Assembly: GCA_015039465.1 (NCBI GenBank)
Contig: MU130544.1
Location: 178,955 to 242,954 of the forward strand
DNA from: Phlegmacium glaucopus
Taxonomy: Eukaryota > Basidiomycota > Agaricomycetes > Agaricales > Cortinariaceae
Length of the DNA stretch: 64,000 nt
Direction of reading: 5' to 3'
Position 1 is the first letter of the stretch; every line of letters begins with the position of its first letter. The translations under genes and the position numbers were made by a program. This document shows positions 44,091 through 55,400 of this stretch, piece by piece. The notes under the pieces were generated by a model that saw only the letters and a program-made list of their open reading frames with translations, did no database searches and was not told the origin of the DNA.

Positions 44091-45099
44091 TTTATTATTG
44101 CAAATTTCTTTAATTTCTTTAATTTTTCATCCTTTGTGAGTGCTAGACTCAGAGGTTTGTGATCGTGGAATTCTCGAAGTTTACATATCTAGTATTAGTA
44201 TTAAGTATTACATAATAATATCTTCCCCAAGTGTTAACCAATATCCCTCACACCTCAGGGCTCACAATTCGGAGGCTAAGTGCCAGATCGTGAATTTTCA
44301 CCAAAAGGTAACCTATAATCTCTGGTTTCGAGCGTCTTGTGAGGGCTATGGTATAGTGAGGTAGTGAGGGGGTTCAAACTATAATTATTTTTGGTAACTG
44401 TTTCCCCCTGCTGAACTTCGTAGTTATGTATTGTACTTTTTTTTCCCCTGTTCGTTTCGTCTTTTTACTTCAACGAACGAACCAACCACGTATACGATTC
44501 ATCCAGTTCGTCCTGCAATCGAAGTTAAATCGAAGCCTCCCCGATTGTCGGCTGGGTGGAAGGCTGTTCAGGGAAAGCCGTTTGTAAGGATCAATGATGG
44601 CCATTTCGGCATCATGTTGGAGACAGGTAAATTGAAAGGGATCGTCCTTTCCTCCCCTCCGCCCCCTCCCCGCGGTAACTATTGTTGGAATGGTCTAAGT
44701 ATGCACCCTATGTATGCAAAACCTCCTAGTCCTAAAAGTCCAAAAAAGTTCCGGCTAAGTAGTGAGGTTATAAAAGCCGCGTTGTTACTAATGCTCAGAA
44801 CATGATTTTCAATTGAGAAGAATTCGATCAATAATGAATGACTCTTCGATAGATAAGTATAGTACAAACTATGTAAAGTATATACCCATCGTCATAGTAT
44901 CAAATAATTGCCCACGGAGGTTCGTCCTCTACAGTAAGCAAGTTTATCAGAACAGTGTGATTGTTTGCTTGCCAGTGCTTGCCGCGGCCGGTTAGCGGAA
45001 GGAATGGCTGTACGGTTCATGATCATGATCATAAATATTTGTAGTTTAGTTGACGCCTGTTGACGCCCGACATTACGCGTGCATATAACGGTCGACATA
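44091..45099. other. Intergenic, no convincing gene
   Basis: A 124-codon open frame at 44431-44805 has no recognisable domain and no conserved relative in the window. Nothing else stands out. Confidence 0.35.
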
Positions 45100-46790
45100 G
45101 GCCTTTTTTACTTACTATAGTGTGTGTGTGTTTCGAAAGAATTGAATGGAACAAGATAGAGCAGTTTAAACGACGGTCATGATCGGATTACCCGTTAGTT
45201 AGCTAATGACTTCTGCCAGTGAGGCATTAAAGAAATAAGAAAGAAATGATCGTTGTATAAGTAAGCTACGTAGTAGGTTGAATTTTCATTTGAGGTTTCA
45301 TTTGAATCTCATTTGAACGTTTAATTTGAACCCCCCTCCCCCCCCAACGCAGCGAGCGAATACTTATCCTGCCGACGGACTTTGAAATGGCAACTACTAC
45401 TGGCCATGCAATCACGGCAATGTGAGAAATTTTTTCATGCTAACCACTTGTAGAGTTACATAGGCCATAGGCATCTTTTACTTGGTGAGAATTTGAATGG
45501 AACAGTTAAACGGTCACGGCCATGATCGGATTACATTTTAGTTAGCTAACTAATGACTTCTGAAGGCATTGAGAAATTAAGAAAGAGAGCAAAGAAAAGA
45601 AACGATTATTGTTGTATACTATAAGTAAGTTGGGTTGTGAATTCCATTTTGAGCTTTCATTTTGAATCCACATTTGAACTTTGAATTTGAACCCTCTCTC
45701 CCCATCAGGGCGAATACTTATCCTGCCGACGGACTTTGGAGTGGCAGATAATAAGAACTAGCCATGCAATCACGGCGACGTGAGAAACCTTTATAGTCAT
45801 CATGCTCTTGTAGAGAACAGTTACAGCTGTCTGCAAAATGCTAGGCCGTTTTTAAATCTTCTGTGTGCGCCTTTGTTTGGTGCAAATACACTTTTTGGGT
45901 AGATCCGTAGTAGATATGACGAATTGGAGCCAATGTGGAGCAATCCATCGGGATCTGAAAAGTGTTGCAAGCATGGTTGCTGAGGTTACAGACATTGACC
46001 ACTGTATATATTACTATGACATAGTTATTGTATTCGATGAGGGAGGCCGCGAGCGAGAAGAGGGGAGCGTGGAGCTGAAATGGCAATCACATCATCACTC
46101 CCGCACTGTACCAAAAACAGGTGTTTATACCAAACACGGGCGGACACAGAAGATTTGAAAACGGCCTAGCATTTTGCAGACAGCTGTAAACCGTCACGGT
46201 CGGATTACCTGTTAGTTAGCTAATAACTTCTGAAGGCATTGAGAAATATAAGCAAAGAAAAGAACGATTGTTGTATAAGCAAGTAGGGCTGAATTTTCAT
46301 TTGAATCCCATTTGAACCTTTTAATTTGAACCCCCTTTCCCCCACTCGCAGCGTTAAAACGGGGGCATCTTGCCGACGGACTTTGAAATGGCCATGTAAT
46401 CATGGTCTAACCACTTGTAGAATATTACATAGGCCTTTTTTTTACTTGGTGAGAATTTGAATAGTAGAACAGTTAGACGGTCACGGTCATGATCGGACTC
46501 TTACCTTTTAGTTAATGACTTCTGAAGGCATTGAGAAATTAAGAAAGAAAAGAAAGCAAAAGAAAAAAAAAACGATTGTTTGTATAAGTAAGTAAGCAAG
46601 GTTGAATCTCATTTTGAGCTTTTCATGTGAATCCCGTTCTGAACTTTCTTAATTTGAACACCCCCCGCGACGCGAACACTTTTCCACTGGCAGCCGACGG
46701 ACTTTGAAACGGACAGATAAGAACTGACTTGCTTGTGCAATCACGGCGATGTGAGAAACCTTCCTTATGGTTCATTAATCATGCATCATG
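45100..46790 (+). repeat. Tandem repeat, unit about 320-360 bp, four copies
   Basis: The landmark CCGACGGACTTTG occurs near 45372, 45728, 46372 and 46695, and the landmark GACTTCTG..GGCATT..GAAAT precedes each. Units also share AACAGTTA.ACGGTCACGG and poly-pyrimidine stretches. One copy is interrupted by the MITE at 45824-46186, which accounts for the longer second interval. Confidence 0.8.
45824..46186. mobile_element. TA-flanked MITE, 363 bp, Tc1/mariner-like
   Basis: The ends CAGCTGTCTGCAAAATGCTA and their reverse complement extend to inverted repeats of about 52 bp with a few mismatches. Both ends are flanked by TA (45822-45823 and 46187-46188). Removing the element and one TA gives GAACAGTTAAACCGTCACGG, which matches the uninterrupted sequence of the neighbouring tandem units (GAACAGTTAAACGGTCACGG), so they serve as the empty site. 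It encodes no transposase. Confidence 0.85.
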
Positions 46791-47981
46791 TTCTATTTCT
46801 AATTTCTAATCCACTTGACAATGAAAAAAACTGTCATGATTACATATGAGCTTTTAAAAAAAAAGAAAAAAAGAAGAGCTTTGAAATTTGAACATTGATG
46901 ATTGATCTGCAGTATGTTATTGCTTATCTAAAGTGTTATGACTAATTTGATCACCGTGACGACTAATTGTATTACTATTAGTAATCGATGACTGGTTTCT
47001 ATTTCAAGTTCCGTCCTCAGGCTCGACGCCAACAAAGAAAACGAAGATCAGTCAGTGACAGACACTACTCATGAGTACATAATTCTTTTACTTAAAATAA
47101 TTGACAGACAAGTGGTTTTAATTTCATAGAGTTTGTGATTTGATTTGTTTACATGCTAACTAAATATGAATACATTCAAGTCAAGTGTGTGCCTTCAACA
47201 AAAAAAAGATATCAAAGCGGCGAAGAAGGAAAAAAAAAAGAAGTCCATTTTTGCAATTGTACTATGGGTTCTTGTTGCTTAAGAAATACAGAAAAGATAG
47301 ATATGAGCGGATACAAGAAAGTATTGAGAGATGGAAGTAGAGAGGAAAAGGGGAAAGAAAGGAGAGAGTGAGGATGGAAGGAAGGACAACGAGCATCAAG
47401 CTCGAAAGACCGATAATACAACAAAAAGGGACAAGTCCATCCCAGAAAAATGACCAAGACAAGGAAAGGAGAGATAGATGGAAAGGGGTGGAAAAAAGCA
47501 TATATGAGTACAAAACGGGTCGATGAAATGCATGCGATGTCTCTGTATGATAAGAAAGAAAAAAAAGTCCCGTGTAAGTATAAAAGAAGGGTGCAATAGA
47601 ACTACATATATGAAGAACCGAAAATAAGTTAAGGGTCAAGGTCCGATGTGTGGATAGCGCATGCGTTGAAGCATGCTTTAAAGAGAGGGGCAGATATGAA
47701 TAGACGGGGTTGTTGAAACAGATCTGATAAGGATAAGGGTATAGACGGGCGGATAAAGAAATGTGAAATAGGAGAAAAGATGCTGATAGTTGGATAATGA
47801 GTTGTTGATGACGAAGAGATGATGATAATACAATGAAATGCATGGGATGGATAAGAGAAACAGATAAGATCCGAATAAAAAGATGACGTATCAGATGATC
47901 AAAAAGATCTATTTTTTTTGTTGAGCTAGCAGTAGCGTGCTAGCTGCGGAGAGTGGCGGGGGTGGCGATGATGACAAAGGG
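46791..47981. other. Spacer and probable 3' region of the Ser-rich gene
   Basis: A-rich and purine-rich sequence. The minus-strand open frames around 47260-47840 are T-rich and lack domain features, so they more likely reflect 3' untranslated sequence of the gene ending at 47982. Confidence 0.4.
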
Positions 47982-48884
47982 TCACAAGAGAGAATGTACT
48001 CTTCGCATCACCTTCCTCTGAGCACGAAACACGCCGAATCTGAATCGTAGAGATAACGCTTGCCACTGTCGTCTGAGGGAGTGTGTGCATGAAGGGACGA
48101 ATTCAACCTCCTTGCCGGTAGTGCTGCGAATGTGAGACACGGCTAGAGATCCGAGGCGTGCGTGTTGGTCGTCCTCTGCTTCTTCTTCCTCTGTCGGTGG
48201 TAGATCGCGCGAATGGTCTAACGATCCTCTGTAGTACGTCTCTGCTGGTGCTGCTGTTGGTGCTGCTAATCCTGATCCACCCCATGATCCTTCCCGTTCC
48301 TTCTCTTTCTCCTTATCGCCCTTGGATAATCGCCGCCTCTTCTTGGTCTTCTTCCCGTCTTTCTCGTCCGTGTCGCTGTGTCGGCTCAAAACGGTCTTGT
48401 CGCTGTCGTATGAAGTAGGTAATGTGGAATGGGTAGTGGTAGGGGAATAGTAGTTGGAGGAATAGGTGGTTGTATAAGTCGAAAAGCTAGACTCTCTAGG
48501 TCTTCTCTTAAACGAATTATGGGATGAACGACGCGCAGCCGAGTACCTCGAATGATTCTGGGGATGTGCGGCTGTAGAGGTGGACAAGAAGAAAGAATCT
48601 TCTTCGTCTAGTTCGTCTTCTTCGTCGTCTAGTGCATTCTCGCTGTCTAAAGTCAACTCCCAATGAGGTCTTGGCGAGTTGTGACGTTTAGAGGATGAAG
48701 AGGATGATGAAGGAAATGATGTTGGGAAATGACGATAGTCTGGATCATGCAAGTCGCCATAAGGGTCGACGTATGCTTGTGGTGAGACGTATTTCTGAGA
48801 TGTTGGTGATGTTGAACAATATGAAGGGTCTAGGAGACGAGAGATGTCTGCTGCACGAGATTGTTGTTTGCTAGAGCTGTACAT
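47982..48884 (-). CDS. Ser-rich low-complexity protein, basidiomycete type
   Basis: An intronless frame of 300 aa from MYSSSKQQSRAADISRLLDP, with an in-frame upstream ATG at 48956 as the alternative start. The TATA-like element near 48995 suits either start. The protein contains a DISRLLDPSY motif and DPYGDLHDPDYRHFP near the N-terminus, a Ser run, an acidic stretch (DDEEDELDEED), a basic nuclear-localisation-like stretch (KKTKKRRRLSKGDKEKEK) and a basic C-terminus (RFGVFRAQRKVMRRVHSLL). I believe this layout recurs in Agaricomycetes, but no function is known to me. A nuclear location is inferred only from the basic stretch. Confidence 0.6.
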   Translation of the reverse strand: MYSSSKQQSRAADISRLLDPSYCSTSPTSQKYVSPQAYVDPYGDLHDPDYRHFPTSFPSSSSSSSKRHNSPRPHWELTLDSENALDDEEDELDEEDSFFLSTSTAAHPQNHSRYSAARRSSHNSFKRRPRESSFSTYTTTYSSNYYSPTTTHSTLPTSYDSDKTVLSRHSDTDEKDGKKTKKRRRLSKGDKEKEKEREGSWGGSGLAAPTAAPAETYYRGSLDHSRDLPPTEEEEAEDDQHARLGSLAVSHIRSTTGKEVEFVPSCTHSLRRQWQALSLRFRFGVFRAQRKVMRRVHSLL

Positions 48885-48992
48885 TGTAGGACAGAATAGC
48901 AAGGGGGATATGGATCGTGGTTGAGGTTGAGTATAGCTATATTCTGTCAAGAGCATGGGGGACTTTAAAGGAGGAGGAGAGAAGACTCGGGT

Positions 48993-49001
48993 GTTTATAA
49001 A
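48993..49001 (-). promoter_or_regulatory. TATA-like element of the Ser-rich gene
   Basis: On the minus strand TTTATAAAC lies about 110 bp upstream of the preferred start codon and about 40 bp upstream of the alternative one. Confidence 0.4.
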
Positions 49002-52000
49002 TCCTCTTTCTTCCAAGGCAATAAACAGTAAAACATGCGACTGTCGAGTCATCGAGATTATCTGGCTCTAACCGAGATCTCGCCCCGTATCCACCGGATC
49101 CGGTCATTTATTTACTTGCAAACCAGTTCAATTCTACTTTTGGTAATCTGGCTCACCTCGTGTTCAACACATTGTCACAACGATGCAAGCCCTCTTGGTT
49201 CGAGTCCGCCTTTCACCTGACCTCGAGGACGTCAAACGTTGCTTGGTAGACAATCGCTTTCTCCCCTGCATTGACTTTGTCTCACATCCAATTCCTTACA
49301 CCCGAGGCGCTAACTCAAGAGCATACAACCCATTTCCGCCTTTCATCACCCTCCTAGCAACACCATGTCCTTTACTCTGGACTGGATGACTGCGCCGCGC
49401 GACCTATCTATCTCTCATCCTGTGTTCCTTTCACTTAGTCATCCATAATATGCATCATGTTTTAGTCGTGGTCTAATTTTGTGTGATAGGATTATCCGAT
49501 TAGGTATGTGTCCATGCGCATAGATTATCTTATACATACATCGTAATCTAAGCGATATTTCATTTCGAGTTAGAGATTATAGAATCCGGTATCCCTCTTC
49601 CAAAAACACCATGGTCACCACCCAATGCAACTTGAACCTTCCATAATCCATATGGGAACTGCGCATGCACTGGGCAACCTAAGCTAACAACCAAAGGTTT
49701 ATCTGTTTGGATACCGGAATTCGATACTTTGATGAATAAAATAAATAAATAACAAGTTCAGAGCTTTCCGTGTTCATTTTTAAAACGGGGCCCTATGCAT
49801 AACTACGGCTGACGTAGGCAACCACGCAATCCCACGGCACGCGCTCTTTTCTTGAGACAACTCAGCCGTTTCTCCATAGCTTAGTCACCCTCACCCCATA
49901 CTTCAAACGGGGCCTTACTACGCATAACTGCGGGATGGACGCATAAAAGATGCCACGCACCCCACGGCGCTCAGTTTTGAGAACTCCGTAGTCAGCCTCT
50001 GACTCAGCCCTTTTCTCCAAGCATCGGAATATCACCCGTACATACCCCTTTCTAACAAGGAAAGCCCAGAGTTTTCTCTTTTTACATTCAATCAGATGAC
50101 GATATTTCCCAAGGTCCGGACATTTTCCAACTTGTGAGATGAGCTTTTTACAGGAAAAGACAACTCTCCGAGCTTTCCACACACATATACCCTCGGAATT
50201 TCGGGACAATTCGGAATTTTTTGAACGAACGGGGGTTCGTAGTCTGAACCTTCGAACGTACCACCAACAGGGTCATTTTAACCTGTGGAAACAGACCTGA
50301 GACGAGTTTGAACCTTTTTTTTCTCCGGTATCTTATCTTTTCTATCTGGTATTGTCGCTATCGCTGTTCGATTTGGAAGGGAGGCACACCATAATTAATA
50401 AGTGCTAGTAAGTACTTATACATTTCTCTTTCAAGAAACCATTGACATTAATCGGTTCTTTAGACAAATGCCGTGAGTAAAAACTTTGAACATATCAGGG
50501 TATAGTTACCCTTTGCGGCAATTGATACCTAAACCGTTACCGTTTTAACAGCAAAGAAACAAAAAGAAGTGTTCATCACTAGTATCCTTATCGAATCTAT
50601 TCTCTCTTCTAAGTTCAAAGCTCAAAGCTAAAAAAAAACTCACTACGTTCATTGATCAGCGCTCAGCGCTCAGGCTGCATAGATACACTTACTCTGAGTT
50701 CAAACGCAGAAAAGTGAACCAAAAACCCTTGTTAAACACAAGCCCAACCACTCAAGGGTTGAAAACTCTAGGTCAACTCGAAACCACAGCTTACCCCTCA
50801 GCCACAAACACAAACCCGTTCCGCTCCTACTTTACACCGGACGGCACAGCAAAATGTGTATCACGCAAAATACTCTCTCGGGCGGGTAAGGGGGAAACAG
50901 GTGATTTGGAACGGGGGAGCGCCTTGGCGTGTTCGGCCGACAAGGATTCAATTGAAAGAAGATATATACCTCATATCGGGGCAATACGGGATAAATGTTC
51001 CATTCCGAACCGGAACTTTCCTTTCCACATACCATCATATGTCTTCGCCGGTTCTTAGTCTTTGGTACTTTCCAATTTCTTCCTTCTTTGTGAGCTTTCT
51101 ATTGGAAGGTTGATTTAGATAAAAAGTGTGGGATTAAAAGGCTGGAACTTGGAATTTTTGACATGCCGTTTTATTTTTAAAGAGATGTTTTAACAGCACC
51201 ATCAGATTACCCAAAGCGCCTAGTACTTATAATAATGCTGTGTTTTATGCCTTGAGGATCCATCGGATAAAACCGTACGGCCGTACTGCGCATGTCCCGG
51301 CCGTATACTGGTGTTTTCTGATACCGATACTTGTAAGTGTTTTCTGATTTATCGACTGCAGTGATAAGTATAATTGTTATAGGTAGGTAACCACGATCGT
51401 CATGAAATCCCCGGATTTGAGGGATTATCTATAGAAAAAGTTTAAAAGCACTTGTATATGATTAAATAGATATCTCCGTGTGATTGATACTTCAAAGGTT
51501 TTTCATATGAGATCTATCAAGAGGCATTAATATTACTCAACGTCATATGTACAGTAAGGTAGCGAGGTTCGACTCAAGTTCGAGTTCGTTTTTTTTTATG
51601 ATTTAATACTTGGCTTTGATATCTGGAGATACGGCGATTTCCAGTAATTCCGGAACCTATCTGAAATTAAATCACAATCACTGCAATCACAACGCACTCT
51701 GGCCAAGGCATTGAGGCATGGGGTGGCACACAAGGAATCGAGATTCACTGCATATCTCTCTCAAAGAAGTTAGAGTTCGAACAAAGCGCAACAAAGGTGT
51801 TGTTGGATTTTTGATGCAGATGGCACAGAGACAAAACAAAGCCACTAAGACAAAGACAAAGCCCGAGACCTCGGATGTTAAAGTCTGAAAAAGGACAAAT
51901 TTAGCACGGGCGCGTGAATTCAAAATCACGCTCATGTCAGTCAGCCTGATCAGCTGAGGAAATCACATCCGTAGTCATATTAAGCTTGCGATTGCTGTAT

Positions 52001-52396
52001 GCAGAGGAATCCAAGAGTAGGTTTCTCACACCTCCGATTATCACATTCCGATGGTCCGGATGATTGCGATAATCTTGATTAAATGATCCAAGAGATTACG
52101 ATAAGATTAAGAAATCCGGGCTTCAAAATACCCTCAAGGCAGGTCGATGTTAAGTGCACGGTTCGTACGCGTGTTCGCGCTCAATTGAACAAAGAAACTG
52201 GCGCCTGCCATGGTTCATCGATCTTATTGATCTCATATGCAATACTAATTATAATTACAAAAATCTAATGCCGAAGTCTCTTGTTCCTCCATTCACCATT
52301 ATACTCTCACAAGCAGCTTTATCCATCCATCCCTCATCCATCCCATCCAACATCCACATCCATCTTCCTATATTTATATAACACTGCAAATCATGT
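49002..52396. other. Gene-poor region
   Basis: Only short open frames without recognisable domains (for example 49183-49389 and 50714-51058). Near-duplicate phrases at 49785-49850 and 49900-49980 (AACGGGGCC..TA..GCATAACT) show a small local duplication. Nothing further. Confidence 0.35.
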
Positions 52397-52420
52397 CATC
52401 GCATCGCATCGCATCGCATC
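52397..52420. repeat. Pentanucleotide microsatellite (CATCG)n
   Basis: About five perfect units of CATCG. Confidence 0.85.
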
Positions 52421-55400
52421 CTACCTTCCCCTACGCCCTCATCCTTCATCTTGAAGGTCGCCACAAGTTCTGCTGCTACGCACCTCGAGGGTTCCTGCCC
52501 GTATGGGTTTACTTTTTTCCCAAGTTTCTTTCTTCTTCCTTCCATTCTTCTACAAAATTCTCAGCCTTCCCCCATGGACTCTCATCGCCATCTCTAATCG
52601 CACTGCATCCACCACACCACTTAGCACCGCCCCTATCCCACCACATATACACCCAAAATGTCAAGCATGGAAAATGGAGCTAGTAGGTGGTAGTATAGTT
52701 TTAATCATTACTTGCCTACCCTTTTGTCCCGTATTTTCAAGTCCAAATTTAAAAAAAGCCATCATGGCGTGTGATACACATTGTGTTTGATGAGGTTAAA
52801 AAATTCCTTCCTTCAAGGCATACTGGGCATCAGGTTTTATGGGCGGAGTAGGCCTCTGTTGCCTATTAGCAGGATTCTCATGCCTCTAGTATGTTGAGAG
52901 GATCTGGATGACTTGGTGGTGGTTATCTATTATTATTATATTTGAGCGCTTAGGTCTTTTACTTCCAGCCGCTCACTCAGATTCATGCTACACTGGAAAA
53001 CCGGAATTCAGCTCGACGTTCCGTTTCAACCTCCCAAGCTACACGTTACATTATTTTCATGAGCCGTTTCGTTTATCTGGGTGTTTCCTTCGTGTTATTA
53101 CGGAAGTTAGTACGATGTGAAAGTAATAGCGGCTTCCCCCCAAGTTCGTCATGCACTTTGCCTAGTGCAGTGCCTAGAAACTTTATCTTAGATGGATATC
53201 TTGATCTTAATAATCCTTGGCATTGACATTTCTGATTTTTCGTCTCATGCACCTCTAAACTACTATAGTAGTGCTATCCTATTTTTACAGGTGAGTCACT
53301 TCCAACATTGCTCTTGGTCAGAAAGAACTCCGACCTAGGATCCACGGATTCGGTCGCCCTTGAGCGTCGTGTTTCTTACAACTTGCTTCATGTTATATAT
53401 TCCGCGAACCATGATTTTCCCTCGAGTTCATTCCCCTTCGGAATCATAGTATGCACTGCTCAAGCTCTCGCCTCAGCTGATTCCGAGTCGTGCAACGTCA
53501 TATATATATAGACATGTACATGCATATTCGAACGCCGCTGATACATGGTTGCATCGCATTCAAGTTCTGCCAACGGTGGTTCAGAATTGCTTGTTACAAA
53601 TGTATGCTTGTGCGTAGCAGTTGCGACATTGCTTGCATTATGCATCGTGTTTTTTTTTTATATTTTTAAACTCAAAACCTTGAACGAACTCAAAAGTAGT
53701 ATACTACATTCTTCAGGGCTACCGACCTTTGAGAGTATGGCAAGTTTAACTCTGTCAGCAGCCATAATGACCGTAGTAACATATTTCATTTCAACAACTT
53801 TTCAACTCCGTTTCCTCATGGTTTCTCTGCACACCGTTGTGAACGGTGAGTGAAAAATTTCTTTTGTTGATTTTCCTTTTGACGAAGTGCACGGCTAGCT
53901 TTATTTTGCTTTTATGAAAACTCAATAATATTACGCCCTTTGCCCTGCACGATGTGTACATGTGATGTGCCTTATCTGAGTTATCTCCTCAAATGGCATC
54001 TGATAATCAAACGTTCGACTCACGTGCCAGTTTCGGAATGATTCTGGAATTTTGCAACCTTCGAACTTACCACTTGAAGCTTTTCTTTTGTTTTCTTTAC
54101 TTATTGTGGCCAGAAAGATCCATTATTAACTATTACCCAATCAATCAAGCTTTCGGCCTCCGAGTCGAAGCTCAAACTCGAATTCCTCCATATGTTAACG
54201 ACATGCCTTGCTTCTGCGGCAGCCAACCTACTCATTCTCTTCGCCTTTTTGAGGTTCTTCGAATGCAATACGTGGCACAGGCGGCGGCGGTAAATGTTTG
54301 AACCCGGAGTGGTACGCCAAATCCCCAAAATCTTCACTGCCTCTCGACTTAACAGCAGTTCAGTCAATTTGGTTAGACTCTAGACTCGGAGGACGCGTCA
54401 TGTTGGGTTCATTCATTCATCCGCTTTCAGTTTCTCCACCACTAACAGCCGTTCCCCACGAGCTGGCTTGTCACTCACTCCACAATCTATTAAATTGACA
54501 TTTTTTGAAGGGAATTACAAGTGACAGATTACACAATCGACAGGCGGCACGGTCATTTCACATGAGAATGAGCAACGTGATCTAGGTGAAGTCAAGAAAC
54601 AGGCGGTGGTCCATGTGAGTCGAACATCTGACTTCCATTTATCCCTTCTTGAAGTGCTTTGCTAGTTCTTGCGTCGTAAAGTTATTCTTACTGTTTTCTT
54701 ATTAGAAATTCTAGCTTTATCCAACCCCGATAATCACTCTTTATTCTCTCAGTATTTCGGGTTGTCGGCGCTTGGTCACTCTCAAATTCTAAAGGCATCC
54801 AGCGCTAAACATGAGAAAAAAATTTCAATTAGTTCCTTCTTATCGGTCTTGTGACTTCGAAATCGGCATCTCGAATTCTTTTACCTCACATTCTCTTCTT
54901 ATCTGAGCCTCTCAACTCGGTCTTTTGCGATGATCCAGTGTTCTATATGCCCAAAGACTGCATTCAAGTTGATTCTTCGACTCTTCTGGTCTTCCCAATA
55001 CATCCTCCGAATTAAATGAAAGCACTTATGAGCTCCAATTGTTGACTCGGATTTCTCCAATCCCGGACTTCTTTCATTGAAGTCCTGCCTATGGCAAATG
55101 AATTGACGACCGTTTGTCATAATTGTTCTTCCATTGTTCTGCACCATTCTATTTCCTTTGCTTCCAGGTTGAATCGACAGCAGGGATGACAATAAAGATG
55201 AGAAAATAACAACCGGTCTCCGGTATTTAGTGCTCGCATTTTCTCTTTACCGACTTGTTTATTGACGAAATACGTCATCCTGTGCTTTCCACTTTCTTCG
55301 TTCCGTTCTCGTAAATTACCTAGCCTCAGAGCGGCTTGGAAGTCTCTGCCATGGTTTGATTTCAATTATAAACTTTTTGATCACAGTACGAACGAACCAT

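Noticed and set aside
44431..44805. Possible 124-aa protein
   Set aside because: No recognised domain, no paralogue in the window and no splice context. It is too weak to annotate.
47262..47843. 193-codon minus-strand frame with hydrophobic, Ser/Leu-rich translation
   Set aside because: T-rich composition, no domain features, and it lies directly downstream of the Ser-rich gene. It is probably untranslated sequence.
50714..51058. Possible 114-aa protein
   Set aside because: Overlapping frames on both strands are similarly open, and there is no motif or codon-usage support.
53545..54301. Possible multi-pass membrane protein
   Set aside because: Two hydrophobic stretches can be read but no continuous exon chain with acceptable splice sites could be made.
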